DNA of 64,000 nucleotides from Streptomyces sp. AC555_RSS877. Its GTDB lineage: Bacteria > Actinomycetota > Actinomycetes > Streptomycetales > Streptomycetaceae. How positions within the stretch are numbered: position 1 is the stretch's first letter; every line of letters starts with the position of its first letter. Below, piece after piece: positions 42,807 to 51,766 of this stretch. Where the stretch lies: the NCBI RefSeq assembly GCF_019049245.1, contig NZ_JAGMUK010000183.1, positions 1 through 64,000 of the forward strand. Reading direction: 5' to 3'. The position numbers and the translations under genes are program-made. The notes under the pieces are model-generated. The model was not told the origin of the DNA and did no database searches. It was given only the letters and a program-made list of their open reading frames with translations.

Positions 42807-44288
42807 TCAACCGGCCTCGGGGGCCGGTTCCTTGGACGACTGCGCGGGTACGGCGGAGAGCGGTTCCTCGGGGGCGGCGTTCTTGAGGGCGGGCTCCTTG
42901 GCGGCTGCGTTCTCGGTCTCGACGACGGCCTTCTCGGTGGCCATCTCGGTGTCGGCCGTAGGCACGCTCTCGTCGTCGTCCGCCGACGGCACGAACTCGC
43001 CGTCCAGAACCTTCTTCGCCCTGTCGGCGTCCAGGGCGCCTTCCCAGCGGGAGACGGCGAAGACGGCGACGCAGTTGCCTAGCAGGTTCGTCACGACGCG
43101 CATCGAGTCCATGATGCGGTCCACACCGAGCAGCAGAGCGACGGCACCGGCCGGGATGGCCCCCAGCGAGGAGGCGGTCGCGGACAGGGCGAGGAAGGCC
43201 GAACCCGGGATGCCGGCCATGCCCTTGCTGGTCAGCATCAGCACGAGAACCACCGTGATCTGCTGACCGAGGCTCAGGTCCACGCCGACGGCCTGGGCGA
43301 TGAACAGCGTGCCGATGGACAGGTAGAGCGAGGCTCCGTCGAGGTTGAAGGAGTATCCCGTCGGCAGCACCAGGCCGACCGCGTCGTCGCGGGCACCGGC
43401 CTTGCGCAGTTTCTGCATCACGCGCGGCATGACGGACTCGGTGGAGGCGGTGCCGAGCGCGAGAAGCATCTCCTCGCGGATGTAGCGGACGAACTTCCAG
43501 AGGCTGAGTCCGGTGACCACCTTGAGGGCGACGGCGAGCAGCAGGATGAAGAGCGCGGCGGCCACGTAGCACAGGATGATCAGCTTGGCGTACGTCTCGA
43601 TCACGCCGAGACCGTACTGGCCGATCAGGACGGCCATCGCACCGAACACCGCGATCGGGGCGAGGCGCATGATGAAGCCGACGACCGCGAAGATGATCTC
43701 CTGCGCCTGCTCGATGGCGGGCAGGACCTGGGGCACCTTGGTGTGCCCGAGGTGGAGCAGCGCGGCGCCCACCAGGCAGGCCAGGATGAGCACCTGCAGT
43801 AGGGAGTTCTCGGCGAAGGCGCCGACGAAGCTGGTGGGAATCGCGTCGACGACGAACTCGGTCGTCGAGGGCAGCGAGCCGCCGCCCGTCTTCGCGTCCA
43901 CCGCGGAGGTGTTGAGCGTGGACGGGTCGACGTTCATCCCCGAGCCGGGCTGGACGAGGTTGGCGGCGACGAGGCCGATGATCAGGGCGAGGGTGCTCGC
44001 GACCTCGAACCAGATCAGCGCCTTGAGCCCGATCCGGCCGAACGCCTTGAGGTCACCGGCCTTGGCGATGCCGACGACGACCACACAGAACACCAGCGGC
44101 GAGATGATCGTCTTGATGAGCCGCGTGAAACCGTCGCCGAGCGGCTGGAGATCCGTGGCCACGTCGGGCCACAGCTTCCCGACGACGATTCCGAGCACGA
44201 GCGCGCAGGCGACCTGCGCGAAGAGAGAGGTACGCAGTATGCGTGCGACGCGTCGCGGCAGAGACGGGACGGACGGCGGCACGGGCAC
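42807..44288 (-). CDS. dctA: C4-dicarboxylate/proton or sodium symporter (DAACS family)
   Basis: 493 residues from GTG 44288, with AAGGAG five bases upstream. The glutamate/dicarboxylate carrier fold is shown by FTRLIKTIISPLVFCVVVVGI, ALGTASTESVMPRVMQKL (the serine-rich hairpin, here TASTES), GYSFNLDGASLYL, TSKGMAGIPGSAFLAL and DRIMDSMRVVTNLLGN. These are DctA hallmarks for uptake of succinate, fumarate and malate. The C-terminal ~60 residues form an acidic Ala/Glu-rich tail (EKAVVETENAAAKEP) beyond the carrier fold. A LacI-like palindrome lies ~55 bp upstream. Confidence 0.93.
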   Translation of the reverse strand: MPVPPSVPSLPRRVARILRTSLFAQVACALVLGIVVGKLWPDVATDLQPLGDGFTRLIKTIISPLVFCVVVVGIAKAGDLKAFGRIGLKALIWFEVASTLALIIGLVAANLVQPGSGMNVDPSTLNTSAVDAKTGGGSLPSTTEFVVDAIPTSFVGAFAENSLLQVLILACLVGAALLHLGHTKVPQVLPAIEQAQEIIFAVVGFIMRLAPIAVFGAMAVLIGQYGLGVIETYAKLIILCYVAAALFILLLAVALKVVTGLSLWKFVRYIREEMLLALGTASTESVMPRVMQKLRKAGARDDAVGLVLPTGYSFNLDGASLYLSIGTLFIAQAVGVDLSLGQQITVVLVLMLTSKGMAGIPGSAFLALSATASSLGAIPAGAVALLLGVDRIMDSMRVVTNLLGNCVAVFAVSRWEGALDADRAKKVLDGEFVPSADDDESVPTADTEMATEKAVVETENAAAKEPALKNAAPEEPLSAVPAQSSKEPAPEAG

Positions 44289-44340
44289 TCCTTGAGGGGG
44301 GACGGTGATCCACAGAAGCGGGGGACGGGACTTCTGCGAT

Positions 44341-44358
44341 ACGGAAAGCGGTTTCCGT
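44341..44358. promoter_or_regulatory. palindrome upstream of dctA (ACGGAAA-GCGG-TTTCCGT)
   Basis: Seven-base perfect arms flank GCGG, 53 bp upstream of the dctA start. GAAA...TTTC arms around a central CG are the usual shape of LacI/GntR-type operators. It could place dctA under carbon control; no regulator gene is adjacent. Confidence 0.45.
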
Positions 44359-44454
44359 GCCGATCACTCTGGAGGCGCCGTTGATCGCCCACAAGACCTC
44401 TGTGTTGCAGCCGCGTAAATCACGTCTCGTGTGACGCATCGCACACAACTGCCC

Positions 44455-46077
44455 TCAGCAGCCCCTGTGATCCTCGGTCAACACCCCCTGAACGGTGCTC
44501 AGCGAGCGGTCGTAGCACCCGCTCGAACCGCGCATCCGGTAGCGCTCACCCGTCGTGCCGACCGCGTGCCGCTGGTCGCGCGGCACGTTCACCGTGTACG
44601 TCGCGTCGCCGGCGTAGGTGTCGTCGAGCCGCGACCACGCGGTGCGCCGGCCACCCACCGACTCGTCGACCGCGGCACGGTCACCGAGGGTCAGCACGGT
44701 GCGCAGCCGGTCGGCCGCGCCCAGCGTGGTCGTGCCGTCCATCGTGTACGTCCGGCGGGTCTGCGTCGTGCGAGCCGGTCCGCGTCCCTCGACCGTGACC
44801 GACTCGTCGTCCGTCCACACGGCGTCCAGCGTGTCCGTGGTCTCGCCGTCGGTCCAGCGATGCGTGGAGGTGTTCGCCAGGGAGCGGCTGACGGTGGTCG
44901 TCACCCGGCCGTGCGAGGTGTCTACGTATCCGGCGACGGTCAGCCGGTGGTCACCCTCGGTGTCCACCCGGTGCTCCACCCCGGGCGTGTACGTCGAGGA
45001 GTCGTCGAGGTCGCCGGCCCGGTGCGCGGTGAGCTTCCCGGTGACGTGCGCCTTCTTCGCGTCCTGCCAGACGAGGACGTTCACGGGCACGCTCCAGCCG
45101 CTCTGCCCCTCGGCCACGCCGACGACGGAGACCTCCACGCGGTGCGGGCGGCCGTCGTTGAGGAGACCGGCGAAGGGCGTCAGGTCGTATTCGATCGGCT
45201 TGATGTCGAAGGCGCGCGGTCCCGGAACGACGTACCAGAGGAAGGGATTGGACCAGCCGCCGGTCCACACGGTCGGGAACGGGGCGGCGATGCCCGCGAG
45301 TTGCCCGTCGACCTTGACCTGCACCTCGCGATAAGGACCACCGTCGGCCCGGCAGGAGTACGGCGCCTCCTCGGGAACCGTCAGATACCAGTACTCCTCA
45401 CAGCCGCCGCCGGATCCGGTGGCGTACACCTCGGCGAGGATGCGTTCGCTGTTGCGCGGAGTGGTGAGGGTGGACCGGTCGTCGAGGGTCAGGACCCGGT
45501 CCGGCGTGGCGGCCGGCTTGCCCGCGTAGAACGTCAGCGTGACCTTGACGTCGATGATCCCGGTGTACGTGTCGTCGACGACGTTCCCGATGAGCATCTC
45601 GACGTCCTGGCTGCCGCGGAGGGTGTCGCTGTAGCGCGTGACGTCCTTCTCGACGGACCACTCGATGCCGTCGGGCGAGGGCTGGGGCGTGGACGTACGG
45701 AAGATCTCGACCCCGCCCAGGTGCAGATATCCGAGCCGGTCGAACTGCCGTCCCCTGACCGTGCCGTCCATGCGCAGCACGACCTTGCTCCAGCTGTCGC
45801 CGCAGCCCCCCGGGGGCGTGTACATGCCCTTGTAGGGGGTGAAGTCGCGGAACCGCGCTTCGGCGACGGTGACCTGGCAGGACCTTCCGGCGGGCTTGGT
45901 GATGGGCGGGGCGGCCGTGATGGGGTCGCGCCAGTCGCTGCCGAACTCGACGGGGACTTCGGCGGATTGGGGTGGGGCGCTACCGGATTCCGCGGCAGGC
46001 GCGGGTGTCGCCCCGAGGAGGGTGCTCGCCAGGAGGGTTCCTCCGGCGAGCATGGACATGATGATCCGTCTCTTCAT
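44455..46077 (-). CDS. secreted peptide-N-glycosidase A-like protein
   Basis: 540 residues. A signal peptide (MKRRIIMSMLAGGTLLASTLLGATPAPAAE) precedes a long beta-rich body with the PNGase A pattern: CGDSWSKVVLRMDGTVRGRQFDRLGYLHLGGVEIFRTSTPQP, GIEWSVEKDVTRYSDTL, NSERILAEVYATGSGG.CEEYWY and PFPTVWTGGWSNPFLWYVV. PNGase A, first known from plants, releases N-glycans, including core-fucosylated ones, from glycopeptides. In a saprophyte this would help degrade plant glycoproteins. Eight Cys residues suggest disulfides outside the cell. Catalytic residues cannot be assigned with certainty. Confidence 0.85.
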   Translation of the reverse strand: MKRRIIMSMLAGGTLLASTLLGATPAPAAESGSAPPQSAEVPVEFGSDWRDPITAAPPITKPAGRSCQVTVAEARFRDFTPYKGMYTPPGGCGDSWSKVVLRMDGTVRGRQFDRLGYLHLGGVEIFRTSTPQPSPDGIEWSVEKDVTRYSDTLRGSQDVEMLIGNVVDDTYTGIIDVKVTLTFYAGKPAATPDRVLTLDDRSTLTTPRNSERILAEVYATGSGGGCEEYWYLTVPEEAPYSCRADGGPYREVQVKVDGQLAGIAAPFPTVWTGGWSNPFLWYVVPGPRAFDIKPIEYDLTPFAGLLNDGRPHRVEVSVVGVAEGQSGWSVPVNVLVWQDAKKAHVTGKLTAHRAGDLDDSSTYTPGVEHRVDTEGDHRLTVAGYVDTSHGRVTTTVSRSLANTSTHRWTDGETTDTLDAVWTDDESVTVEGRGPARTTQTRRTYTMDGTTTLGAADRLRTVLTLGDRAAVDESVGGRRTAWSRLDDTYAGDATYTVNVPRDQRHAVGTTGERYRMRGSSGCYDRSLSTVQGVLTEDHRGC

Positions 46078-46134
46078 GGCCGGTGTTCTACGGCGAGTCG
46101 GGCGTCCCCCGCAATGAGGCCTCCCGCGTGAGCC

Positions 46135-46887
46135 CTACGTCTTCAGGCCGGCCCTGTCCCCCATCACCACCACGGGATGCCGATCCGGGTCGAGCGTCCG
46201 CAGCAGATACCGCATCGCCGGCTCCGGCAGGCTGACGCACGCCGACGTACCGCTGCCGTGGTCCAGGTGCAGCCAGATCCCGCCACCCTTGGAGGTGCCT
46301 TCGGGGCGGGTCGGATCGTTCGGCGGGGTGCCCTTGACGCGGTTGTAGTCGATGGCGATGACGTGGTCGAAGTCGTGCCAGTACGACTTCGGCCACCAGC
46401 GCGGGGCCGCGAACGCGCTGGATCGCGTGTACGGGAGCTCGGCCCCCGGGTCCCGCAGCACGCCGCCCGCGTCGCTGAGCGTGAACACACCGACCGGGCT
46501 GCGGTCGTCGTCCTCGCGATGGTCGGCGGTCCAGCCCTTCTTGCCGTTGTGTGCCGGCCAGCTGCGGGTCCGGTCCCAGGCTGTGCCGTGCTTCGTGTAG
46601 AGCACGACCACGGAGTCCGCAGAGTTTCTGGCTTCGCCGTAGACCGCCACGACCTGGCGGGAGTCGGCGGGGATGCGCCGCTGCAGCCGGTCACCGACAA
46701 CGGGGATGCGGGTCGTGCGCGTCGGGTCGGCGCCGGCCGGGCGGGTCGGTGCGGCCTTCCCGACGGAGCCCGCGTCCCCTTTGCCGCTCGGCTCGGCGCC
46801 GCCCCCGCACGCGGACGTGACCGCCAGAAGCAACCCAACGACCACCGACGCCACCACCGCACGCCCTGCACCGCTGCCCCGCCGCAT
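46135..46887 (-). CDS. L,D-transpeptidase-like (YkuD) lipoprotein
   Basis: 250 residues from ATG 46887; an upstream ATG at 46929 is possible. The signal ends in TSACGGG, a lipobox, so it is probably membrane-anchored. After a Pro/Thr/Gly linker, the catalytic region reads HDFDHVIAIDY and IWLHLDHGSGTSACVSLP, with the HxnSxxC arrangement of L,D-transpeptidases, although the usual SHGC is here TSAC. The family cross-links peptidoglycan by 3-3 bonds or attaches proteins. DRSPVGVFTLSDAGG (the TPxGxF-like motif) supports the call. Confidence 0.85.
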   Translation of the reverse strand: MRRGSGAGRAVVASVVVGLLLAVTSACGGGAEPSGKGDAGSVGKAAPTRPAGADPTRTTRIPVVGDRLQRRIPADSRQVVAVYGEARNSADSVVVLYTKHGTAWDRTRSWPAHNGKKGWTADHREDDDRSPVGVFTLSDAGGVLRDPGAELPYTRSSAFAAPRWWPKSYWHDFDHVIAIDYNRVKGTPPNDPTRPEGTSKGGGIWLHLDHGSGTSACVSLPEPAMRYLLRTLDPDRHPVVVMGDRAGLKT

Positions 46888-47073
46888 CGCTCCATGGTCC
46901 CACCAGCACAGGGAGCCGGGTCTGCGCACCGGGTGCCGGTCCGCACCGGTAGCCGGTTCTGTGCACCGCAGCGAAAAACCGGTTGCCTCCGAGCACGTTG
47001 CGACGCGAACCTTTCACGGTTTGCTGCCGCCGTTCGCGGCTCCCTCCCCCCTGACACGAGCCACTGGGACGTC

Positions 47074-48870
47074 ATGCAGATCCAAGACCTTCCGTATCCC
47101 GATCCGGGCGTGCCCGACGCGCGCTCAGGTCCCCGATTCCTGTGGTGGCTCTTCCGGAATCAGCTGAGAGGCCAGCTCAAGTCACTGGCATGGGGACTGC
47201 TGCACTTCCTGTCCGTCTCCGCGCTGCCGTTCTGTGTGGGTCTCGCCGTCCAGGCCGTCGTCGACGACTCCGGGCGGCGACTCGCTCTCGCCGGCGGGCT
47301 GCTGGCGCTGTGCTGCGCCGGGCAGGCGATCGGCGACACCTTCCTGCACCGCACCGCCGTCACCAACTGGATCACGGCGGCCGCCCGCGTCCAGCAGTTG
47401 CTGGCCCACAAGGCCGCCCAGCTGGGCTCGGCACTGACCCGGCGCGTGGCGGCCGGCGAGGTCGTGGCCGTCTCCACGGGTGACGTCGAGAAGATCGGCT
47501 GGTTCGTCGAGGCCTGGTCGCGGTTCACCGCTGCGGCGGTCACCGTCGTGCTGGTCTGCGTCGGCCTGGTCGTCTACGAACCCGCGCTCGGCGCAGTCGT
47601 CGCCGTGGGCCTGCCGGTGCTGGCACTGTCGGTGCTGCCGCTGCTGCCCCGCGCGACCCGGCGTGCCGACTTCCAGCGCGAGAAGGCCGGACGGGCCACC
47701 GAACTCGCCTCGGACACCGTCGCCGGACTGCGCGTGCTGCGCGGCATCGGTGGCGAGGAACTCTTCCTCGACCGCTACCGCCGTGCCTCCCAGGAGGTCC
47801 GCCACGCGGCCGTGCGCAGCGCCCGGATGTGGGCCCTCATCTCCGCGATCCAGGTGCTGCTGCCGGGGCTGCTGATGGTCGCGGTCGTCTGGTACGGCGT
47901 CCAGCTGGCCCGGCAGGGCCGCATCGGCGTCGGCGAACTGGTCACCGTCTACAGCTCGGTCATGGTCCTCACCTATCCCCTGCGCCACTTCGAAGAGATC
48001 GCGATGGCCTACTCCTTCTCGCGCCCCTCGGCCAAACGGGCCGCGCGTGTGCTGTCGCTGGAGCGGGCGACCGACACCGTCGGGTCGCGGGCCGCCGAGG
48101 TGCCCTCCGGTGACCTGTACGACCCGGCGACCGGTCTGCTCGCCCCCTCCGGCCGGTTCACCGCGGTGGTCTGCGGCGACCCGGACACGGCTGGGCGCCT
48201 GGCGGAACGGCTGGGCGGCCACCCCTCGGAGGAAGGCGCGTCGGTACTGCTGGGCGGTGTGCCTCTCGACGAGCTCCCGCTCGACTCCGCCCGGACGGCC
48301 GTCCTCGTCCAGGACAAGGATCCGGTCCTGCTGTCCGGTTCACTGCGCGAGCTGCTCGACGTGCCCGCGTCGGGTGACGTCGACGCCGCGAAGGCCCTGG
48401 CGGCCGCACAGTGCGGGGATGTGCTGACCGCCCTGGTCCAGGGGTCGCTCGGCGCCGAGGATCCGATGGACGCCCGCATCACCGAACGCGGACGCTCCCT
48501 GTCCGGCGGCCAGCGCCAGCGGCTCGCCCTGGCCCGGTCGCTGCTCACCGACCCGGAGGTACTGGTCCTTGACGAGCCGACCTCCGCCGTCGACTCGCAC
48601 ACCGAGGCACGGATCGCGGAGAGCGTGCGCGAGCTGCGGGCGGGGCGCACGACCGTGCTGTTCACCTCCTCGCCCCTGCTCCTCGACCGCGCGGACCGAG
48701 TCGTCCTGGTGCACGACGGCGAGGTCGTGGCGGTCGGCGTACATCGCGAACTCGTCCACCAGGACGCCCGGTACCGGGCGGTCGTGACCCGCGAGACCGA
48801 CGAGGAGACCGCCCTGAACGGCGTACTCGAAGAGCTCGACGAACTGACAGAAATCGAGGAGACAGCATGA
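47074..48870 (+). CDS. heterodimeric ABC exporter subunit with degenerate Walker A and H-loop
   Basis: 598 residues. Six membrane segments occupy ~25-320. In the nucleotide-binding domain the Walker A position reads VVCGDPDTAGRLAERL, lacking GK[ST]. The H-loop His is replaced (LFTSSPLLLDRADRV). By contrast, the signature LSGGQRQRLALARSL (~476) and Walker B VLVLDEPTSAVDS are intact. Its gene overlaps the next by ATGA, and that subunit has the opposite pattern. The two therefore combine into one consensus and one degenerate ATP site. Possible cargo: peptide, drug or siderophore. No ribosome-binding site is obvious at ATG 47074. Confidence 0.9.
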   Translation: MQIQDLPYPDPGVPDARSGPRFLWWLFRNQLRGQLKSLAWGLLHFLSVSALPFCVGLAVQAVVDDSGRRLALAGGLLALCCAGQAIGDTFLHRTAVTNWITAAARVQQLLAHKAAQLGSALTRRVAAGEVVAVSTGDVEKIGWFVEAWSRFTAAAVTVVLVCVGLVVYEPALGAVVAVGLPVLALSVLPLLPRATRRADFQREKAGRATELASDTVAGLRVLRGIGGEELFLDRYRRASQEVRHAAVRSARMWALISAIQVLLPGLLMVAVVWYGVQLARQGRIGVGELVTVYSSVMVLTYPLRHFEEIAMAYSFSRPSAKRAARVLSLERATDTVGSRAAEVPSGDLYDPATGLLAPSGRFTAVVCGDPDTAGRLAERLGGHPSEEGASVLLGGVPLDELPLDSARTAVLVQDKDPVLLSGSLRELLDVPASGDVDAAKALAAAQCGDVLTALVQGSLGAEDPMDARITERGRSLSGGQRQRLALARSLLTDPEVLVLDEPTSAVDSHTEARIAESVRELRAGRTTVLFTSSPLLLDRADRVVLVHDGEVVAVGVHRELVHQDARYRAVVTRETDEETALNGVLEELDELTEIEETA

Positions 48871-50648
48871 TCGGCGTGGCGCCACCGGCGTACGACCCGG
48901 CGGCCCCGACGACAGCGAACACGCTGCCCGTCGGAGCCTCCGCGACCGTACGCGCCTACGTGGCCGAACTGTTCCGCCGACACCGCCGCGCCTTCCTGCT
49001 CCTCATCACCGTCAACACGGTCGCCGTGCTTGCCTCGATGGTCGGCCCCTGGCTGCTGGGCGGCCTCGTGGAGCGGCTGTCGGACGGCGCGCGTGAACTC
49101 CATCTGGAGCTGACCGCCACGCTGTTCGTGGCAGCGCTCGTCGTCCAGGCCGTGTTCGTGCGCGCGGTGCGGCTGCGCGGCGCGATGCTCGGCGAGCGGA
49201 TGCTGGCCGACCTGCGCGAGGACTTCCTCGTGCGGTCGGTCGGGCTGCCGCCGGGCGTCCTGGAGCGGGCCGGGACCGGCGACCTGCTGTCCCGGATCAC
49301 GACGGACATCGACCGGCTCGGCAACGCGATGCGCGAGGCCGTGCCCCAGCTCGCGATCGGCGTGGTGTGGACGGCCCTGCTGCTGGGCGGGCTGGTGATC
49401 ACGGCACCGCCGCTGGCGGCCGCCGTGCTGATCGCCCTTCCGCTGCTGGTCGTCGGCTGCCGCTGGTATTTCCGCCGGGCGCCGTCCGCCTACCGTTCGG
49501 AGGCCGCCGGATACGCCACCGTGGCAGCCGCGCTCGCCGAGACCGTGGACGCCGGGCGCACCGTCGAGGCCCACCGGCTCGCCCACCGCCGTATCGAACT
49601 GTCCGAGCGCCGGATCAAGCAGTGGACCGCCTGGGAGCGCTACACACTGTGGCTGCGGTCGGTGCTCTTTCCTGTCATCAACGTCACCCATGTCACCGTG
49701 CTCGGCTCGGTCCTGATGCTCGGCGGGGTGTTCGCCCTGCAGGGCTGGATCGACGTCGGTCAGCTGACGACCGGTGCGCTGATCGCACAGATGCTCGTGG
49801 ACCCGGTGAACCTGATCCTGCGCTGGTTCGACGAGCTCCAGGTCGCCGAGGTGTCGCTGGCCCGGCTGGTCGGCGTCCGGGACATCGAACCGGATGCCGG
49901 GGATGCCGCGGTGGCCCCCGACGGGCGGAACGTGCACGCGGACCGGGTCCACTTCGGCTACGTCGAGGGCGTGGACGTGCTGCGCAAGGTCTCCCTCGAG
50001 GTGGCCCCCGGCACCCGGCTGGCCCTGGTCGGCCCCTCGGGCGCGGGCAAGTCCACCCTGGGCAGACTGCTCGCCGGCGTCTACGCGCCCCGGGACGGCC
50101 GGATCACCCTCGGCGGCGCCGAACTCTCCCGGATGCCCGCGGAACGGGTCCGCGAGCACGTGGCCCTCGTCAACCAGGAACACCACGTCTTCGTGGGGGC
50201 CCTGCGCGACAACCTGCTGCTCGCCCGGACCGACGCCGACGACGCCGAGCTGTGGGCGGCGCTCGGTGCGGTCGACGCCGACGGCTGGGCTCGTGCGCTC
50301 GACGACGGCCTGGACACCGAGGTCGGTTCGGGCGGTCTGGCGCTCACTCCGGCCCAGGCCCAGCAGATCGCGCTGGCCCGCCTGGTGCTGGCCGACCCGC
50401 ACACGCTGGTTCTGGACGAGGCGACCTCCCTCCTCGACCCGCGCGCGGCCCGGCACCTGGAACGCTCCCTCGCCCGTGTCCTCGACGGCCGCACGGTGAT
50501 CGCCATCGCCCACCGACTGCACACCGCTCACGACGCGGACGTGATCGCCGTGGTCGAGAACGGCCGCATCAGCGAGCTGGGCAGCCACGACGAGCTGGTC
50601 ACCGCGGACGGCGCGTACGCGGCGCTGTGGCGGTCCTGGCACGGGTGA
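48867..50648 (+). CDS. heterodimeric ABC exporter subunit with intact Walker A and degenerate signature
   Basis: 593 residues, translationally coupled to the previous gene (ATGA). Membrane domain ~35-320. Walker A GPSGAGKST, Q-loop VNQEHHVFVG, Walker B LVLDEATSLLD with catalytic Glu, and H-loop IAHRL are all present. The signature reads LALTPAQAQQIALARL instead of LSGGQ. Its Walker A would pair with the normal signature of the partner to form the working site. A 24-nt palindromic terminator follows 12 bp after the stop. Confidence 0.9.
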   Translation: MIGVAPPAYDPAAPTTANTLPVGASATVRAYVAELFRRHRRAFLLLITVNTVAVLASMVGPWLLGGLVERLSDGARELHLELTATLFVAALVVQAVFVRAVRLRGAMLGERMLADLREDFLVRSVGLPPGVLERAGTGDLLSRITTDIDRLGNAMREAVPQLAIGVVWTALLLGGLVITAPPLAAAVLIALPLLVVGCRWYFRRAPSAYRSEAAGYATVAAALAETVDAGRTVEAHRLAHRRIELSERRIKQWTAWERYTLWLRSVLFPVINVTHVTVLGSVLMLGGVFALQGWIDVGQLTTGALIAQMLVDPVNLILRWFDELQVAEVSLARLVGVRDIEPDAGDAAVAPDGRNVHADRVHFGYVEGVDVLRKVSLEVAPGTRLALVGPSGAGKSTLGRLLAGVYAPRDGRITLGGAELSRMPAERVREHVALVNQEHHVFVGALRDNLLLARTDADDAELWAALGAVDADGWARALDDGLDTEVGSGGLALTPAQAQQIALARLVLADPHTLVLDEATSLLDPRAARHLERSLARVLDGRTVIAIAHRLHTAHDADVIAVVENGRISELGSHDELVTADGAYAALWRSWHG

Positions 50649-50660
50649 GCGAGGGTTCCG

Positions 50661-50684
50661 CCCGCACCGCGGCCGCGGTGCGGG
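50661..50684 (+). terminator. 24-nt perfect palindrome after the ABC exporter pair
   Basis: CCCGCACCGCGG is followed directly by its reverse complement CCGCGGTGCGGG, starting 12 bp after the stop. In RNA it folds as a strong GC hairpin with a tight loop. No U-tract. Confidence 0.7.
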
Positions 50685-50876
50685 CGGGCGGACGGCGGCG
50701 GGTACGTCCCCGTGCGGGCTGCGCGGAGGCAGGTCCGCTGTGAGCCGTCCGCGGGCCGTCGTGCCCGTGGCGTTGCGCGGTTCCGAAAAGGGGTGGAAGG
50801 CTGGAAACCGGCACCGGCTCGGGGAGCGCTCGCGGTGCACGCGGTTCGCCGAAGCGCGCCGCGTGTGGCCCGTACG

Positions 50877-50901
50877 CCCGCGGCCGGTCGCCGGCCGCGG
50901 G
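50877..50901 (+). promoter_or_regulatory. GC-rich hairpin 35 bp upstream of the DUF5709 gene
   Basis: An 11-bp perfect stem (50877-50887 with 50891-50901) closes a TCG loop, ahead of the GGAGG ribosome-binding site of the next gene. It may be a second terminator or a 5' leader structure. Confidence 0.45.
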
Positions 50902-50936
50902 GAGGACGTGCCCGCCCTCATCACCTGGAGGTACCC

Positions 50937-51407
50937 GTGAACAGCGACGACGGATGGGGGGACGACGTCTACCAGCCCGACGGGTCCGAGATCCAGGACG
51001 ACGCGGGACTGCTCGACGCGGAGGACACCCTGGACAACGACGGTGTCGACGACCCCCTCGACCGGGGCTGGTCCCCTCCCGAGCGGCCCTGGGCGGTGGA
51101 GCACAGCGGCGTGACGGCCGCCGAGCGCCGGCAGGGCGAGACGCTGGACCAGCGGCTCGCCGAGGAGCTGCCGGAGCCCGCCGTCCCGGAGGACGACGGC
51201 ATCGGCGACTGCGAGGGCACCGACGGGGAACTCCTCGACAACGAGGTCGGCTCGGCCCGCTCCGGCCGCCTCGTGGCACCCGACGAAGGAGCACACGAGG
51301 ACGAGGAGAGCGCGCTGGTCGCCACGGACGTGGGCATTGACGGTGCGGCAGCCTCCGCCGAGGAGGCCGCGGTGCACATCGTCGACGAGGAGACCCTGTC
51401 CGGCTGA
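50937..51407 (+). CDS. acidic DUF5709 family protein
   Basis: 156 residues from GTG 50937, with GGAGG six bases upstream. Strongly acidic throughout, with LLDAEDTLDNDGVDDPLDRGWSPPERPWAVEHSGVTAAERRQGETLDQRLAEE as the family core (DUF5709) and an Ala/Glu-rich end AASAEEAAVHIVDEETLSG. No catalytic motif, membrane segment or Cys cluster. It is 54 bp upstream of rpmE2 and probably cotranscribed. Function is unknown; it may be a stress-associated disordered protein. Confidence 0.85.
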   Translation: MNSDDGWGDDVYQPDGSEIQDDAGLLDAEDTLDNDGVDDPLDRGWSPPERPWAVEHSGVTAAERRQGETLDQRLAEELPEPAVPEDDGIGDCEGTDGELLDNEVGSARSGRLVAPDEGAHEDEESALVATDVGIDGAAASAEEAAVHIVDEETLSG

Positions 51408-51461
51408 CCCCGCCGTCCCCGCGCCCTCGGGCGCTTCACCGACGCCGTAGGAGGAGCATCC

Positions 51462-51713
51462 ATGCAGCAGGACAAGCACCCGGACTACCACGAGGTCGTC
51501 TTCCGTGACCGTGCCGCGGGCTACGCCTTCCTGACCAGGTCCACCGCGACCAGCGATCAGACCATCGAGTGGGACGACGGCGAGACGTACCCGGTGGTGG
51601 ACGTGGAGATCTCCTCGGAGAGCCACCCCTTCCACACCGGCAGGGCACGGACGGTGGACACCGAGGGCCGCATCGCCCAGTTCGAGCGGCGCTACGGGGG
51701 CCGGACGGGCTGA
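51462..51713 (+). CDS. rpmE2: 50S ribosomal protein L31, type B (zinc-independent)
   Basis: 83 residues starting MQQDKHPDYHEVVFRDR, with AGGAGG upstream. It contains no Cys, so it is the non-zinc paralogue (C-minus form), with the type-B signatures FLTRSTATS, TYPVVDVEISSESHPFHTG and the C-terminal RIAQFERRYG. Such copies replace the zinc-binding L31 when zinc is scarce and are often Zur-repressed. No obvious Zur box could be seen in the short upstream gap. Preceded by the DUF5709 gene. Confidence 0.95.
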   Translation: MQQDKHPDYHEVVFRDRAAGYAFLTRSTATSDQTIEWDDGETYPVVDVEISSESHPFHTGRARTVDTEGRIAQFERRYGGRTG

Positions 51714-51766
51714 GACCGCCCCGGCGGGCCGGTCAGCTCGTGTGCGGACGCGGTGCTGGTCGGCTG

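Noticed and set aside
51408..51461. Zur box before rpmE2
   Set aside because: The 54-bp gap and the region before the DUF5709 gene contain no TGAAAATGATTTTCA-like palindrome.
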